Shown piece by piece: positions 10,948-19,584 of a DNA stretch of 64,000 nucleotides. The translations under genes and the position numbers were made by a program. Location: assembly GCF_000317595.1 (NCBI RefSeq), contig NZ_AEJC01000173.1, positions 1 through 64,000 on the forward strand, in the 5' to 3' direction. The stretch comes from Streptomyces ipomoeae 91-03 (GTDB taxonomy: Bacteria; Actinomycetota; Actinomycetes; Streptomycetales; Streptomycetaceae). The first letter of the stretch is position 1, and every line of letters starts with the position of its first letter. The notes beneath the pieces are model-generated. The model made no database searches. It was given only the letters and a program-made list of their open reading frames with translations, and was not told where the DNA came from.

Positions 10948-12216
10948 TCAAGCCACCATGTCACCCCGCGCATGAAGCGCCGCTGCCAACACCGTTCGAG
11001 CCTGGAGCTCGACCTGGTCCCGCAACGGCACCCACCGGGCCCGGAAGCGGTCGGCAAAAGAGTCACACCACTCTGCGACGAGTTCTTCGAGCAGGGGCGC
11101 CCCGGGGTCGTCGGCCTCTCTCAGCACGCGCAGCGACATCGCGGCGGCCCGCAGCGACAGCCGGCGCCCGAAGGCGTCGACGCTGCCCACGTACGCCATG
11201 GAGACGTCCTGCGGCGGCCCGTCGATCCAGTCGCGGGCCAGCCCGGGCACCAGGGCCAGCGCCCACCGGGCGGCCCGCAGCAACGGCCCCTCCGGACCCG
11301 GCAGCCGGGGCAGCGCCTCGGCCAGAACCCGCTCCACCTCGCCCGCCTCGGCCAGCAGCCGCCGGGCCAGATGCCGGAGCGCCGCCGCCGGGGCGGGGTG
11401 CGGGGCGGTGTCGTCCACCTGGTCGCTCGCCCACATCGGTACCTCCACGACCGCGGTGAGACCGCCGTACCGGTGGGCGTGGTACCAGGTGCTGTGCCGG
11501 GCGTCGTCCGGCACGCCGGCGTGGGCCGCGTAGGCGCCGGGGCGCGGCATGACGAACACACCGGGACCGGAGACGGGCCAGCCGGCGGCGTCGGAGGCGC
11601 CCATCTCGACCGGTATGCCCAGCTCGGCCGCCGACTTGGCGAACGGCTCGGCCAGCCCCGGCACATCCTTCGTCAACTGCACCCAGCTGCCGCCGAGATC
11701 GGTGCCGTGCAGGGTCACCTGGAGGTACGGCCGCAGCTCGTCCATGACCTTCAGCAGGGCACGCGTCTCGGGCGGCAGCCGGTCCGGCGGCAGCACCGAC
11801 GGCGACCACTCCGGCTGCTCGGGACCGGCCGGCCGGAAGAAGCCCAGGTGGTAGTCGAGGAGGGTGCGCGGCGCCGGAGTCGTGTGCAGGCTCGCCCCGT
11901 CCGGGTCCGCGCACAGCACGAAGTGCCAGGAGACTCCGGTCCGTAACTCCCGTTGACGTACTACCCGTTCGGCCAGTTCGAGCACGGTGGAGCCGCCGGT
12001 CGGCTCGTTCGCGTGAGCACCCGCGACGACCAGGACGGCACGCCTCGCGCGTCCCACGGACAGCAGCCGCAGCGGCCGGCCCGCGCGCGAGACACCGATC
12101 CGCCTCAGCGCGCACAGACTGGGCCGACGCGCAGTCAAGGCCCGCGCCGACGACTCCAGTTCCACCACTGTGGGATAACCGAGCTCCGACAGGAGACCCA
12201 CCCCCGTTCCGTCCAC
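10948..12216 (-). CDS. M14 family zinc carboxypeptidase-like protein (copy 2)
   Basis: 422 aa from a GTG; the frame is open to an ATG at 12378, but the extra residues have no family look, and alignment with copy 1 begins at GYPTVVEL against RYPTVDEL. Motifs: GAHANEPTGG (zinc His/Glu), TLHGTDLGGSW (third zinc ligand), TAVVEVPMWA (catalytic Glu). Same helical C-terminal region as copy 1. The two paralogues face each other and enclose the SSI gene, looking like an old inverted duplication. Another GTG at 12201 is an equally credible start. Lies downstream of treY on the same strand. Confidence 0.83.
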   Translation of the reverse strand: MDGTGVGLLSELGYPTVVELESSARALTARRPSLCALRRIGVSRAGRPLRLLSVGRARRAVLVVAGAHANEPTGGSTVLELAERVVRQRELRTGVSWHFVLCADPDGASLHTTPAPRTLLDYHLGFFRPAGPEQPEWSPSVLPPDRLPPETRALLKVMDELRPYLQVTLHGTDLGGSWVQLTKDVPGLAEPFAKSAAELGIPVEMGASDAAGWPVSGPGVFVMPRPGAYAAHAGVPDDARHSTWYHAHRYGGLTAVVEVPMWASDQVDDTAPHPAPAAALRHLARRLLAEAGEVERVLAEALPRLPGPEGPLLRAARWALALVPGLARDWIDGPPQDVSMAYVGSVDAFGRRLSLRAAAMSLRVLREADDPGAPLLEELVAEWCDSFADRFRARWVPLRDQVELQARTVLAAALHARGDMVA

Positions 12217-12396
12217 CTGACATGGCGGTCCCACGAACCCGACCGGGTCGAGCGCGGGGACTGAACGCAGTGTCCGCCCGTGGAAGGGGCGGCTCCAAGG
12301 GGCGCCCAGTGGCATTGACCACCACACGGCGCGGGAGTCACCACCACCCTGCGCGGAGGTCACGGGACTACCCGCCACCCGGCATGGAAGTGACGA

Positions 12397-14730
12397 CTAC
12401 CCGGCGTCGACCCGCTCCAACAGCGCCACCGGCAGCACCTCGAACAGCTCCGCCACCCGCACCCGCCCCGCGAACTCCCGCTCCCCGCCGAGCACGTCGA
12501 CCCACCGCCCCGCAGGCAGCGCCAGCTCGGTGTCCGCCCAGCCCCCCGCCTCCGCCAGCCGCAGCGACAGCCGCGTGACCGCCGAGAGCACCGCACCCGA
12601 CCGCACGAAGGCCACACAGTGGGCCGCCCTCGCCCCCTCGGCCGTCAGCGGAGCGTACGTCGCCGTGTCCCCGAAGAGCTCGGGGCGCCGCCGACGCAAC
12701 CGCAGCGCGGCCACCGTGAGCCGGAACTTCTCCGAGCTGTCCTCCTGAGGCGCGAAGGGCCGCCGGTTGTCCGGGTCCACCAGCGCCCGGTACTCGCCCT
12801 CCGTGCCCTGGTAGACGTCCGGCACCCCCGGCATGGTCAGCTGAACCAGGGCCGCGCCCAGCGCGTTCGCCCGCGCATGGGGCTCCAGCGCGGCCCGCAG
12901 CCCCTCCCTCACCCGGGTGTCCACCGCCGGCCCCCGGGCCACGAAGTCGGCCACCGCCTGCTCGTACGCCGGGTTCTGCTCGGTCCAGGAGGTGTGCAGT
13001 CCCGCCTCCCGCACATGCTTCAACAGGGCGCCCTGAAGACGTTCCTCGTCCGCGGGACCGAGCCCGAACGCCGTCTGCCAGGCCGCCCACGCCAGCTGCG
13101 GATCCGGTACACCCGCGCCGTCCCGCGTCACCTCCGCCAACGCGTCGGCCCACCGCTCGGGACACTCGCCGAGCACCGCGATGGCCGCCCGCACATCCGC
13201 GCTGCGCTTGGTGTCGTGCGTCGACAGCACCGTCCCCGTGGCCGGCCAGTCCCGCTGTGCACGCGCGCAGTACGCGTGGAAGTCCGCCGGGGCCACGGCC
13301 GGACTCCCGGGATTCCCGCCCACCTCATTCGCGGACAGCAGCGGCACATACCGGTAGAACGCCGTGTCCTCCACGGACTTGGCCCGCAACGCCGACGACG
13401 TCTGAGCGAACCGCGTCCGGAACTCCACCTGCTCCGGCCCGTCCCCGTACCGCCCCAGCACCAGATCCCGTACGACATCCACCGACCGCGCCTCCTCGGG
13501 CACCGTGAACGCCGTACGCGCATCGGCGGCGGCCTCCTCGGTGACGACGAGGGAGGCGTCCTGGGAGGAGTACGGCCGATACACCTCCATCCGTACGAGC
13601 AGCTCGCACAGCGCGGTGCGCAGCGCCCACGGCGCGTGGTCGCGCAGGGTGAGCTCTGGGGAGCGCTCGCACAACCGGTGCGCCACCCGGGTGAGCCGCT
13701 CCACCTCCGTGGCCAGCTCGTGCGAGAGCACCCGATGGGCGGCCCGCCGCACCGTCGACTCCCAGTGCCCACCCCGATCGCCCTGCGCGGCGACGAACCG
13801 ACGGTACTGCCCCAACAGCTCCCCGGCCCCGGCCGGATCCACGAACAACCCGTCGACATGCCGCAGGGCGTCGTAACCGGTGGTCCCCGCGACCGGCCAC
13901 CCCGCCGGCAGCGACTCACCCTCGGCCAGGATCTTCTCGACGACGGTCCACCGCCCCCCACTCGCCTCGTGCAACCGCCGCAGATACGCGTCCGGATCGG
14001 CGAGCCCATCGGGGTGATCGACCCGCAGCCCGTCGATCACACCCTCGTCCAGCAGCCGCAGAACCTTCGCATGCGTCGCGTCGAACACCTCCGGCTCCTC
14101 CACCCGCACCCCGATCAACTCCGAGATGCTGAAGAACCGCCGGTAGTTCAACTCCGTACGCGCCAGCCGCCACCACACGGGCCGATACCACTGCGCGTCC
14201 AGCAGTTGCGGCAACGGCAGCTTCTCGGTGCCCTCCCGCAACGGAAAAACATGCTCGTAGTACCGCAACTCCCGCCCGTCGACCACGAACTGGTCGACCT
14301 CCTCACCCAACGGCCCCCCGAGCACCGGCAACAGCACCCGCCCGCCCTGAGCCTCCCAGTCGATGTCGAACCACCGTGCGTACGCCGACCCCGGCCCCTC
14401 CCGCAACACCTCCCACAGCGCCCGGTTGTACCGGGGCACCATGGCCATGTGATTGGGCACGATGTCGACGACGAGCCCGAGACCGTGGTCCCGTGCGGTA
14501 CGGCTCAACGCCCGCAGCCCTTCCTCACCCCCGAGTTCCCCCCGCACCCGCCCGTGATCGACGACGTCATAGCCATGCCCCGACCCCGGCACGGCCTCGA
14601 GCACAGGAGAGAGGTGAAGGTGCGAGACCCCGAGACCGGCGATGTACGGCACGGCGGCCGAGGCGGCGGCGAAGGGAAAGGAGGGCTGCAGCTGAAGCCG
14701 ATAGGTGGCGGCAGGCACGACAGGCGTCAT
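12397..14730 (-). CDS. treY: Maltooligosyl trehalose synthase
   Basis: GH13 intramolecular transglucosylase that turns the reducing-end alpha-1,4 bond of maltodextrins into alpha,alpha-1,1, the step before TreZ. 777 aa, the family size. Seen: N-terminal PAATYRLQLQPSFPF, barrel strand VVDIVPNHMA, DGLRVDHPDGLADP (nucleophile Asp region), VVEKIL (acid/base Glu), and late VLSTHDTKRSADVRAAI and PGVPDVYQGTE, which are TreY hallmarks. Cytosolic. About 170 nt separates it from the upstream treX/glgX stop; that gap carries a repeat element with a hairpin, so cotranscription may be partial. Confidence 0.96.
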   Translation of the reverse strand: MTPVVPAATYRLQLQPSFPFAAASAAVPYIAGLGVSHLHLSPVLEAVPGSGHGYDVVDHGRVRGELGGEEGLRALSRTARDHGLGLVVDIVPNHMAMVPRYNRALWEVLREGPGSAYARWFDIDWEAQGGRVLLPVLGGPLGEEVDQFVVDGRELRYYEHVFPLREGTEKLPLPQLLDAQWYRPVWWRLARTELNYRRFFSISELIGVRVEEPEVFDATHAKVLRLLDEGVIDGLRVDHPDGLADPDAYLRRLHEASGGRWTVVEKILAEGESLPAGWPVAGTTGYDALRHVDGLFVDPAGAGELLGQYRRFVAAQGDRGGHWESTVRRAAHRVLSHELATEVERLTRVAHRLCERSPELTLRDHAPWALRTALCELLVRMEVYRPYSSQDASLVVTEEAAADARTAFTVPEEARSVDVVRDLVLGRYGDGPEQVEFRTRFAQTSSALRAKSVEDTAFYRYVPLLSANEVGGNPGSPAVAPADFHAYCARAQRDWPATGTVLSTHDTKRSADVRAAIAVLGECPERWADALAEVTRDGAGVPDPQLAWAAWQTAFGLGPADEERLQGALLKHVREAGLHTSWTEQNPAYEQAVADFVARGPAVDTRVREGLRAALEPHARANALGAALVQLTMPGVPDVYQGTEGEYRALVDPDNRRPFAPQEDSSEKFRLTVAALRLRRRRPELFGDTATYAPLTAEGARAAHCVAFVRSGAVLSAVTRLSLRLAEAGGWADTELALPAGRWVDVLGGEREFAGRVRVAELFEVLPVALLERVDAG

Positions 14731-14809
14731 GCAGACCTACGTACCCGTAGAACCATGTTTCGTGCGCTGTGACACGCAAGGGCAACCGCGGCTTTCAAGG
14801 GGGAGCGAA

Positions 14810-14823
14810 GCCCCCGAAGGGGC
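14810..14823. terminator. Short GC hairpin between treX and treY
   Basis: GCCCC-cgaa-GGGGC, a 5-bp stem with a tetraloop, overlapping the repeat element at 14818-14845. Possible weak terminator or mRNA-stabilising stem; no T-run, as usual in Streptomyces. Confidence 0.35.
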
Positions 14824-14845
14824 GCGGGGAACTGCGTGACCAGCC
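14818..14845 (+). repeat. 28-bp intergenic element AGGGGCGCGGGGAACTGCG...
   Basis: The 28-nt string begins AGGGGCGCGGGGAACTGCG and ends GACCAGCC. It reappears in reverse orientation at 19532-19559 with one mismatch. I recognise this string as a frequent intergenic repeat of Streptomyces genomes, usually next to gene ends; its role is not established. Confidence 0.7.
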
Positions 14846-14899
14846 ACGAACAACCCGCACCCGGCAAACACAGAAGCCCCCACGGCGATCAGCCCACGC

Positions 14900-17032
14900 T
14901 CACGTGGGCCGCTGAAGCACGACAAGACTCCGGTCCACCAGAGCCACCCGCTCACCGGCCTGCACCTTCGCCCCGTCCTCAGGCACCGCATCCGCGGCCC
15001 CCGTGTCCACCACCACCTGCCACTGCCGCCCATGGTTCACAGGGACCACGAACTCGAGCGGCGCCGCCGACGCGTTCACCATCAACAGAAACGAGTCATC
15101 GGTGATCCGCTCGCCGCGCGAACCCGGCTCGGAGATCGCGTTCCCGTTGAGAAACACACTCAACGCCCCGGCCTGCGTGGAATCCCAGTCCCGCTGAGTC
15201 ATCTCCCGCCCCTCGGGCGTGAACCAGGCGATGTCGGACAGCTCGTCATGAGTCCCCTCGACGGGCCGCCCATGAAAGAACCGCCTCCGCCGAAACACCG
15301 GGTGATCCTTCCGCAGCCACACCATCGCGCGCGTGAAGTCCAACAGATCCCCGAACACCTCGCCGTCGCCGTCACTGTCGCCGCCGGCGGGCCACGGCAC
15401 CCAGGACAACTCGTTGTCCTGGCAGTACGCGTTGTTGTTGCCGTGCTGAGTGCGCGCGAACTCGTCCCCATGGCTGAGCATCGGCACCCCCTGCGACAGC
15501 ATCAGCGTGGCGACGAAGTTCCGCATCTGCCGGACCCGCAGCTCCATGACCCCGGGGTCGTCGGTCTCGCCCTCGACGCCGCAGTTCCAGGACCGGTTGT
15601 GACTCTCCCCGTCCCGGTTGTCCTCCCCGTTCGCATCGTTGTGCTTGCCGTTGTAGGAGACGAGGTCCCGCAGGGTGAAGCCGTCGTGGCAGGTCACGAA
15701 GTTGATGGAGGCGAGCGGGCGGCGGCCGTCGTCCTGGTAGAGGTCGGAGGAGCCGGTGAGCCGTGACGCGAACTCCGCCAGCGTGCGCGGCTCGCCGCGC
15801 CACAGGTCCCGTACGGTGTCCCGGTACTTACCGTTCCACTCGGTCCACAGCGGCGGGAAGTTGCCCACCTGGTAGCCGCCCTCGCCGACGTCCCAGGGCT
15901 CGGCGATCAGTTTCACCTGGGAGACGACCGGGTCCTGCTGGACGAGGTCGAAGAACGACGACAGCCGGTCGACCTCGTGGAACTGCCGGGCGAGCGTGGC
16001 CGCGAGGTCGAAGCGGAACCCGTCGACGTGCATCTCGGTGACCCAGTACCGCAGCGAGTCCATGATCAGCTGGAGGACGTGCGGGGACCGCATGAGCAGC
16101 GAGTTCCCCGTGCCCGTGGTGTCCATGTAGTAACGCGGGTCGTTCGTGAGCCGGTAGTACGACGGATTGTCGAGGCCCTTGAACGACAGCGTCGGCCCCA
16201 GATGGTTGCCCTCGGCCGTGTGGTTGTAGACCACGTCGAGGATGACCTCGATCCCGGCCTCGTGCAGCGCCCGTACCGCCGACTTGAACTCCAGGACCTG
16301 CTGCCCGCGGTCGCCCCAGGAGGCGTACGCGTTGTGCGGGGCGAAGAAGCCGATCGTGTTGTAGCCCCAGTAGTTGCTGAGGCCCATGTCGACCAGACGA
16401 TGGTCGTTCACGAACTGGTGTACGGGCATCAGTTCCAGCGCGGTGACACCCAGCTCGGTGAGGTGTTCGATGATCGCCGGGTGGGCGAGCGCCGCGTAGG
16501 TGCCGCGCAGCTCCTCGGGGAGGCCGGGGTGCCGCATGGTGAGGCCCTTGACGTGGGCCTCGTAGATCACCGTGTGGTGGTACTCGGTGCGGGGCCGCCG
16601 GTCGTCGCCCCAGTCGAAGTAGGGGTTCACCACGACCGAGGTCATCATGTGGGGCGCCGAGTCCAGGTCGTTGCGCTTGTCGGGCGCCCCGAAGTGATAG
16701 CCGTACACCTCCTCGCCCCACCTCACGGAGCCACTGATGGCACGCGCGTACGGGTCGAGGAGCAGCTTCGCGGAGTTGCAGCGCAGCCCGCGCTCCGGCG
16801 CGTACGGGCCGTGCACCCGGAAGCCGTACCGCTGCCCGGGCATCACCCCGGGCAGATACGCGTGCCGTACGAACGCGTCCGTCTCGCGCAGTTCCACCGC
16901 CGTCTCGGAGCCGTCGTCGTCCAGCAGACACAGCTCGACTCGGTCGGCGGCCTCCGAGAAGACCGCGAAGTTGGTACCGGCGCCGTCGTACGTCGCGCCG
17001 AGCGGATACGCCTGTCCAGGCCAGACCTGCAT
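14900..17032 (-). CDS. glgX: Glycogen debranching enzyme (isoamylase type, TreX/GlgX)
   Basis: 710 aa from the ATG at 17032 (MQVWPGQAYPLGATYDGAGTNF split at the CBM48 domain). Hydrolyses alpha-1,6 branches of glycogen or limit dextrins, feeding linear chains to TreY/TreZ. N-terminal CBM48 (about 8-110), then GH13_11 barrel: VILDVVYNHTAEG, VDGFRFDLAATL (nucleophile Asp), LIAEPWDVGEGGYQVGNFPP (acid/base Glu; shown to 20 residues), and NFVTCHDGFTL. First gene of the leftward treX-treY set and divergent from the SAV2148-type gene across about 340 bp. Upstream site is only GAGAG, so it may be weakly translated. Confidence 0.94.
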   Translation of the reverse strand: MQVWPGQAYPLGATYDGAGTNFAVFSEAADRVELCLLDDDGSETAVELRETDAFVRHAYLPGVMPGQRYGFRVHGPYAPERGLRCNSAKLLLDPYARAISGSVRWGEEVYGYHFGAPDKRNDLDSAPHMMTSVVVNPYFDWGDDRRPRTEYHHTVIYEAHVKGLTMRHPGLPEELRGTYAALAHPAIIEHLTELGVTALELMPVHQFVNDHRLVDMGLSNYWGYNTIGFFAPHNAYASWGDRGQQVLEFKSAVRALHEAGIEVILDVVYNHTAEGNHLGPTLSFKGLDNPSYYRLTNDPRYYMDTTGTGNSLLMRSPHVLQLIMDSLRYWVTEMHVDGFRFDLAATLARQFHEVDRLSSFFDLVQQDPVVSQVKLIAEPWDVGEGGYQVGNFPPLWTEWNGKYRDTVRDLWRGEPRTLAEFASRLTGSSDLYQDDGRRPLASINFVTCHDGFTLRDLVSYNGKHNDANGEDNRDGESHNRSWNCGVEGETDDPGVMELRVRQMRNFVATLMLSQGVPMLSHGDEFARTQHGNNNAYCQDNELSWVPWPAGGDSDGDGEVFGDLLDFTRAMVWLRKDHPVFRRRRFFHGRPVEGTHDELSDIAWFTPEGREMTQRDWDSTQAGALSVFLNGNAISEPGSRGERITDDSFLLMVNASAAPLEFVVPVNHGRQWQVVVDTGAADAVPEDGAKVQAGERVALVDRSLVVLQRPT

Positions 17033-17374
17033 GGATACGACTCTCTCAGTTGTCGCGCGCCACCGGGGACGACTCCGAGGGGAGTCTCCCCCAAAGTGAT
17101 GGAACCACCCATGGCAGGACCCCGGGCCGCATCCCGCCGCACCCATCCGCGCGCCGTCTGCGCCACCGCCATGACCTGCGCCCATGGACCGGCACTGTCG
17201 ACCGGCCCCATGAATCGGCTCACTCCCCACGCGACAGCACAGCGGAACAGCCGAGTCACATGCGGTGCTTGAGAAACGACCTGTCCATCCGGCTGCACCG
17301 CAACCCGCTCCCGGAGTACCCTTCCTTGATCGTTGCGTAGGGGTGAGCTCGGGGGAGCGGAAGGCGGTGCGTGG
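17033..17374. other. Divergent intergenic region, 342 bp
   Basis: Lies between the glgX start and the SAV2148-type gene and must hold both promoters. I see no RNA gene, no clear operator and no convincing small ORF. Confidence 0.5.
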
Positions 17375-18622
17375 GTGGGCTCGGGAGGGCTGGAGTTGCC
17401 TCCTGGTGACGCGGGTGACGCGGGTCACGAGGAGAACTCCACAGATGTCCCACCCGGCGCGGTGTCCCTGGCACGGCCGATGGAAAGGGGATCCATCGGT
17501 CCGGAACTGGACTGGAACGCCGACGCCTGGCTCGAAGTGCGTACGCGCGCCCAGCGGGCCGGCCGCGCCTACATCTGGCTGAACCTGGTCGAGCAGCGGC
17601 TGCGCGCGGTGGTCGCCGCCGTACTGCGGCCCATCTACGAGCCCGTCCACGGCGACGACTGGGTGGTCGCCGCGGCCGGCCCCGCCGGACAGGAGTGGGT
17701 GCAGCGCGCGGTCGCGGTACGCGAGGTCAGCCGCCGCAAGGGCTATCTCCTCGACCCCGCCGACGACAACGTCCTCAGCTTCCTCACCCTGCCCCAGCTG
17801 CGCGAGCTGATGGTGCAGCACTGGCCCTGCTTCGAGCCGTACGTCGACGAACGGCGGGACGTGGAGCTGGCGCTGGACGAGCTGGAGGTCACCCGGAACG
17901 TGGTCTCCCGCAACCGCGCCCTCTCCGAGGCCGTCCTCGCCCAGGCCGAGCGCGCCTCGGCCCGGCTGCTGGAGATACTCGGCGCGGGCAGCGACATCCC
18001 CTCCGCGCGCCGGCTGCCCGTCGACGCCGTCGAGGACATGGTGGGGGACCGGTACGCGGACGTCGTCGCCGTCCACCCCGACCGGGTACGGCTGCTGCGG
18101 CAGTTCCCCGCCGAGGACCTCTTCGGCGGCGCCCGCCGCCTCGACGCCATCGGCATAGGGCTGAACCTGCTCGTGCAGAACTTCTCCGGGCGGCGGCTCG
18201 TGCGACTCGCCGAGGCCGGCTGCCGGGTGCGGCTGCTCTTCCTCAATCCCGCGTCCAGCGCGGTGAAACGACGCGAGCGCGAACTCGGCATAAAGCGCGG
18301 CGAGCTGAGCCGTGCGGTCGAGATGAACATCCTGCACATGCGCCGCGTCCGCTCCCGGCTGCGCGACCCGGGCGCCTTCGAGATCCAGGTCTTCGACGAA
18401 ACCCCCCGCTTCACCGCCTACCTCGTGAACGGCGACGGCTCCGACGGCATCGCCGTCGTCCAGACCTATCTGCGGCGGACCCGGGGCATGGAGGCGCCGG
18501 TCCTGGTGCTGCGCGGCGGCAACCGGGTCCTCAAGGCGGACGAGAACGGCGAATTCGGGCTCTTCGATACATACCGCGAGGAGTTCGAAGTGGCCTGGGC
18601 GGACTCACGGCCGGTGTCGTGA
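17375..18622 (+). CDS. SAV2148 family HEPN domain-containing protein
   Basis: 415 aa from GTG with GGAAGG upstream; the N-terminus (about 1-40) is Gly/Asp-rich and variable, with a short GDAGDAG repeat. The body matches the conserved actinobacterial SAV2148 family: an alpha-helical HEPN-like region (about 45-230, including RAYIWLNLVEQRLRAVVAAV) and a C-terminal mixed alpha/beta region (about 255-400, with GCRVRLLFLNPASSAVKRRE) similar to DUF5919-type domains. HEPN folds often act as RNases or in nucleotide-stress systems; I cannot point to a definite R-x4-6-H active site, so activity is open. Its next neighbour is an exonuclease gene, 103 nt downstream. Confidence 0.82.
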   Translation: MGSGGLELPPGDAGDAGHEENSTDVPPGAVSLARPMERGSIGPELDWNADAWLEVRTRAQRAGRAYIWLNLVEQRLRAVVAAVLRPIYEPVHGDDWVVAAAGPAGQEWVQRAVAVREVSRRKGYLLDPADDNVLSFLTLPQLRELMVQHWPCFEPYVDERRDVELALDELEVTRNVVSRNRALSEAVLAQAERASARLLEILGAGSDIPSARRLPVDAVEDMVGDRYADVVAVHPDRVRLLRQFPAEDLFGGARRLDAIGIGLNLLVQNFSGRRLVRLAEAGCRVRLLFLNPASSAVKRRERELGIKRGELSRAVEMNILHMRRVRSRLRDPGAFEIQVFDETPRFTAYLVNGDGSDGIAVVQTYLRRTRGMEAPVLVLRGGNRVLKADENGEFGLFDTYREEFEVAWADSRPVS

Positions 18623-18725
18623 CCAGCCGAAGTACGGCTGAGCGGAATGCGGTCCTCGGATTGTCAGTGGGGCATGGGAGGGTGGAGGCCACTGGGGGAA
18701 AGCACCACCAAGAAGGGGGGCCACC

Positions 18726-19451
18726 ATGGGTTGGCACCGGCAGCTGCTGATCGGCTTCGACCTGGAGACGACCGGGACGGACCCGCGCGAGGCGCGCATC
18801 GTCACCGGCGCGGTGATAGAGGTCAGGGACGGGGAGCCGGTCGGGCACCGGGAGTGGCTGGCCGATCCGGGCGTGGAGATCCCGGCCGACGCGGTCGCCG
18901 TGCACGGCATCACCAACGCCCGTGCGGCGGCCGAGGGCGGACCGGCCGACCAGGTCGCCGACGCGATCGCCGACGTCCTCGTCTCCTACTGGAAGACGGG
19001 CGTGCCGGTGGTGGCGTACAACGCGGCCTTCGACCTCACACTGCTCTCCGCGGAGCTGCGCCGCCATGGTCTGCCGTCTCTCCGTGACCGCCTCGGCGGC
19101 ATGGACCCGGCGCCGGTCATCGACCCGTACACGATCGACCGCTCCATCGACCGCTACCGCCGCGGCAAACGCAACCTCGAAGCGGTGTGCGCCGAGTACG
19201 GCGTTGTTCTGTCCGCCGCCCACAACGCCTCGGCTGACGCCCTCGCCGCGGCGCGCCTCGCTCGCGCGATAGCCGAACGCCACGCCAAGGTCGCCGCCCT
19301 CGGCCCGGCGGAGCTGCACCGCCGCCAGGTCGACTGGTACGCCGAGTGGGCAGCCGACTTCCAGGCGTTCCTGCGCCGCAAGGGCAATCCGGAAGCGGTG
19401 GTGGACGCGATATGGCCACTGCGGGAGTTGGCAGCCGAGGGAGCTCCGTAG
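18726..19451 (+). CDS. DnaQ-like 3'-5' exonuclease (DEDDh)
   Basis: 241 aa. Exonuclease motifs in order: FDLETTGTDP (Asp-x-Glu), VHGITNARA, YNAAFDLTLL (Asp), and HNASADALAA (His plus Asp) around residue 160. This is the DEDDh class of DNA polymerase III epsilon-type nucleases. It is a stand-alone protein without a polymerase or UvrC domain, so probably a repair or RNA-turnover exonuclease rather than the replicative proofreader. Strong AAGAAGGGGGG site before the ATG. A C-terminal helical tail (about 190-241) is extra to the domain. Confidence 0.93.
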   Translation: MGWHRQLLIGFDLETTGTDPREARIVTGAVIEVRDGEPVGHREWLADPGVEIPADAVAVHGITNARAAAEGGPADQVADAIADVLVSYWKTGVPVVAYNAAFDLTLLSAELRRHGLPSLRDRLGGMDPAPVIDPYTIDRSIDRYRRGKRNLEAVCAEYGVVLSAAHNASADALAAARLARAIAERHAKVAALGPAELHRRQVDWYAEWAADFQAFLRRKGNPEAVVDAIWPLRELAAEGAP

Positions 19452-19531
19452 GGCCGACGGCGCGTCGTCGGCTGAGGGCGCGGGTGAGCGCCGTAGGCCC
19501 GAGGGCGCGTCGTCGGCTGCGGGCAGGTGGG

Positions 19532-19559
19532 GGCTGGTCGCGCAGTTCCCCGCGCCCCT
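19532..19559 (-). repeat. Inverted copy of the 28-bp intergenic element
   Basis: Reverse complement of the 14818-14845 element, 27 of 28 positions equal. It sits in the convergent gap after the exonuclease gene and overlaps the terminator stem. Confidence 0.7.
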
Positions 19560-19570
19560 TACGGGGCGCG
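19551..19570. terminator. Bidirectional hairpin between convergent genes
   Basis: Perfect 8-bp stem CGCGCCCC-ttac-GGGGCGCG between the exonuclease (+) and APH kinase (-) stop codons. Position and symmetry fit a two-way terminator. Confidence 0.65.
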
Positions 19571-19584
19571 TTGTGGCTGCCGGG

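Noticed and set aside
10948-12378. Longer ATG start for the second M14 protein
   Set aside because: The added 54 residues lack homology to copy 1 and look like shadow text; alignment supports a start near 12201-12216.
12619-14772. 717-codon plus-strand frame
   Set aside because: Antisense to treY.
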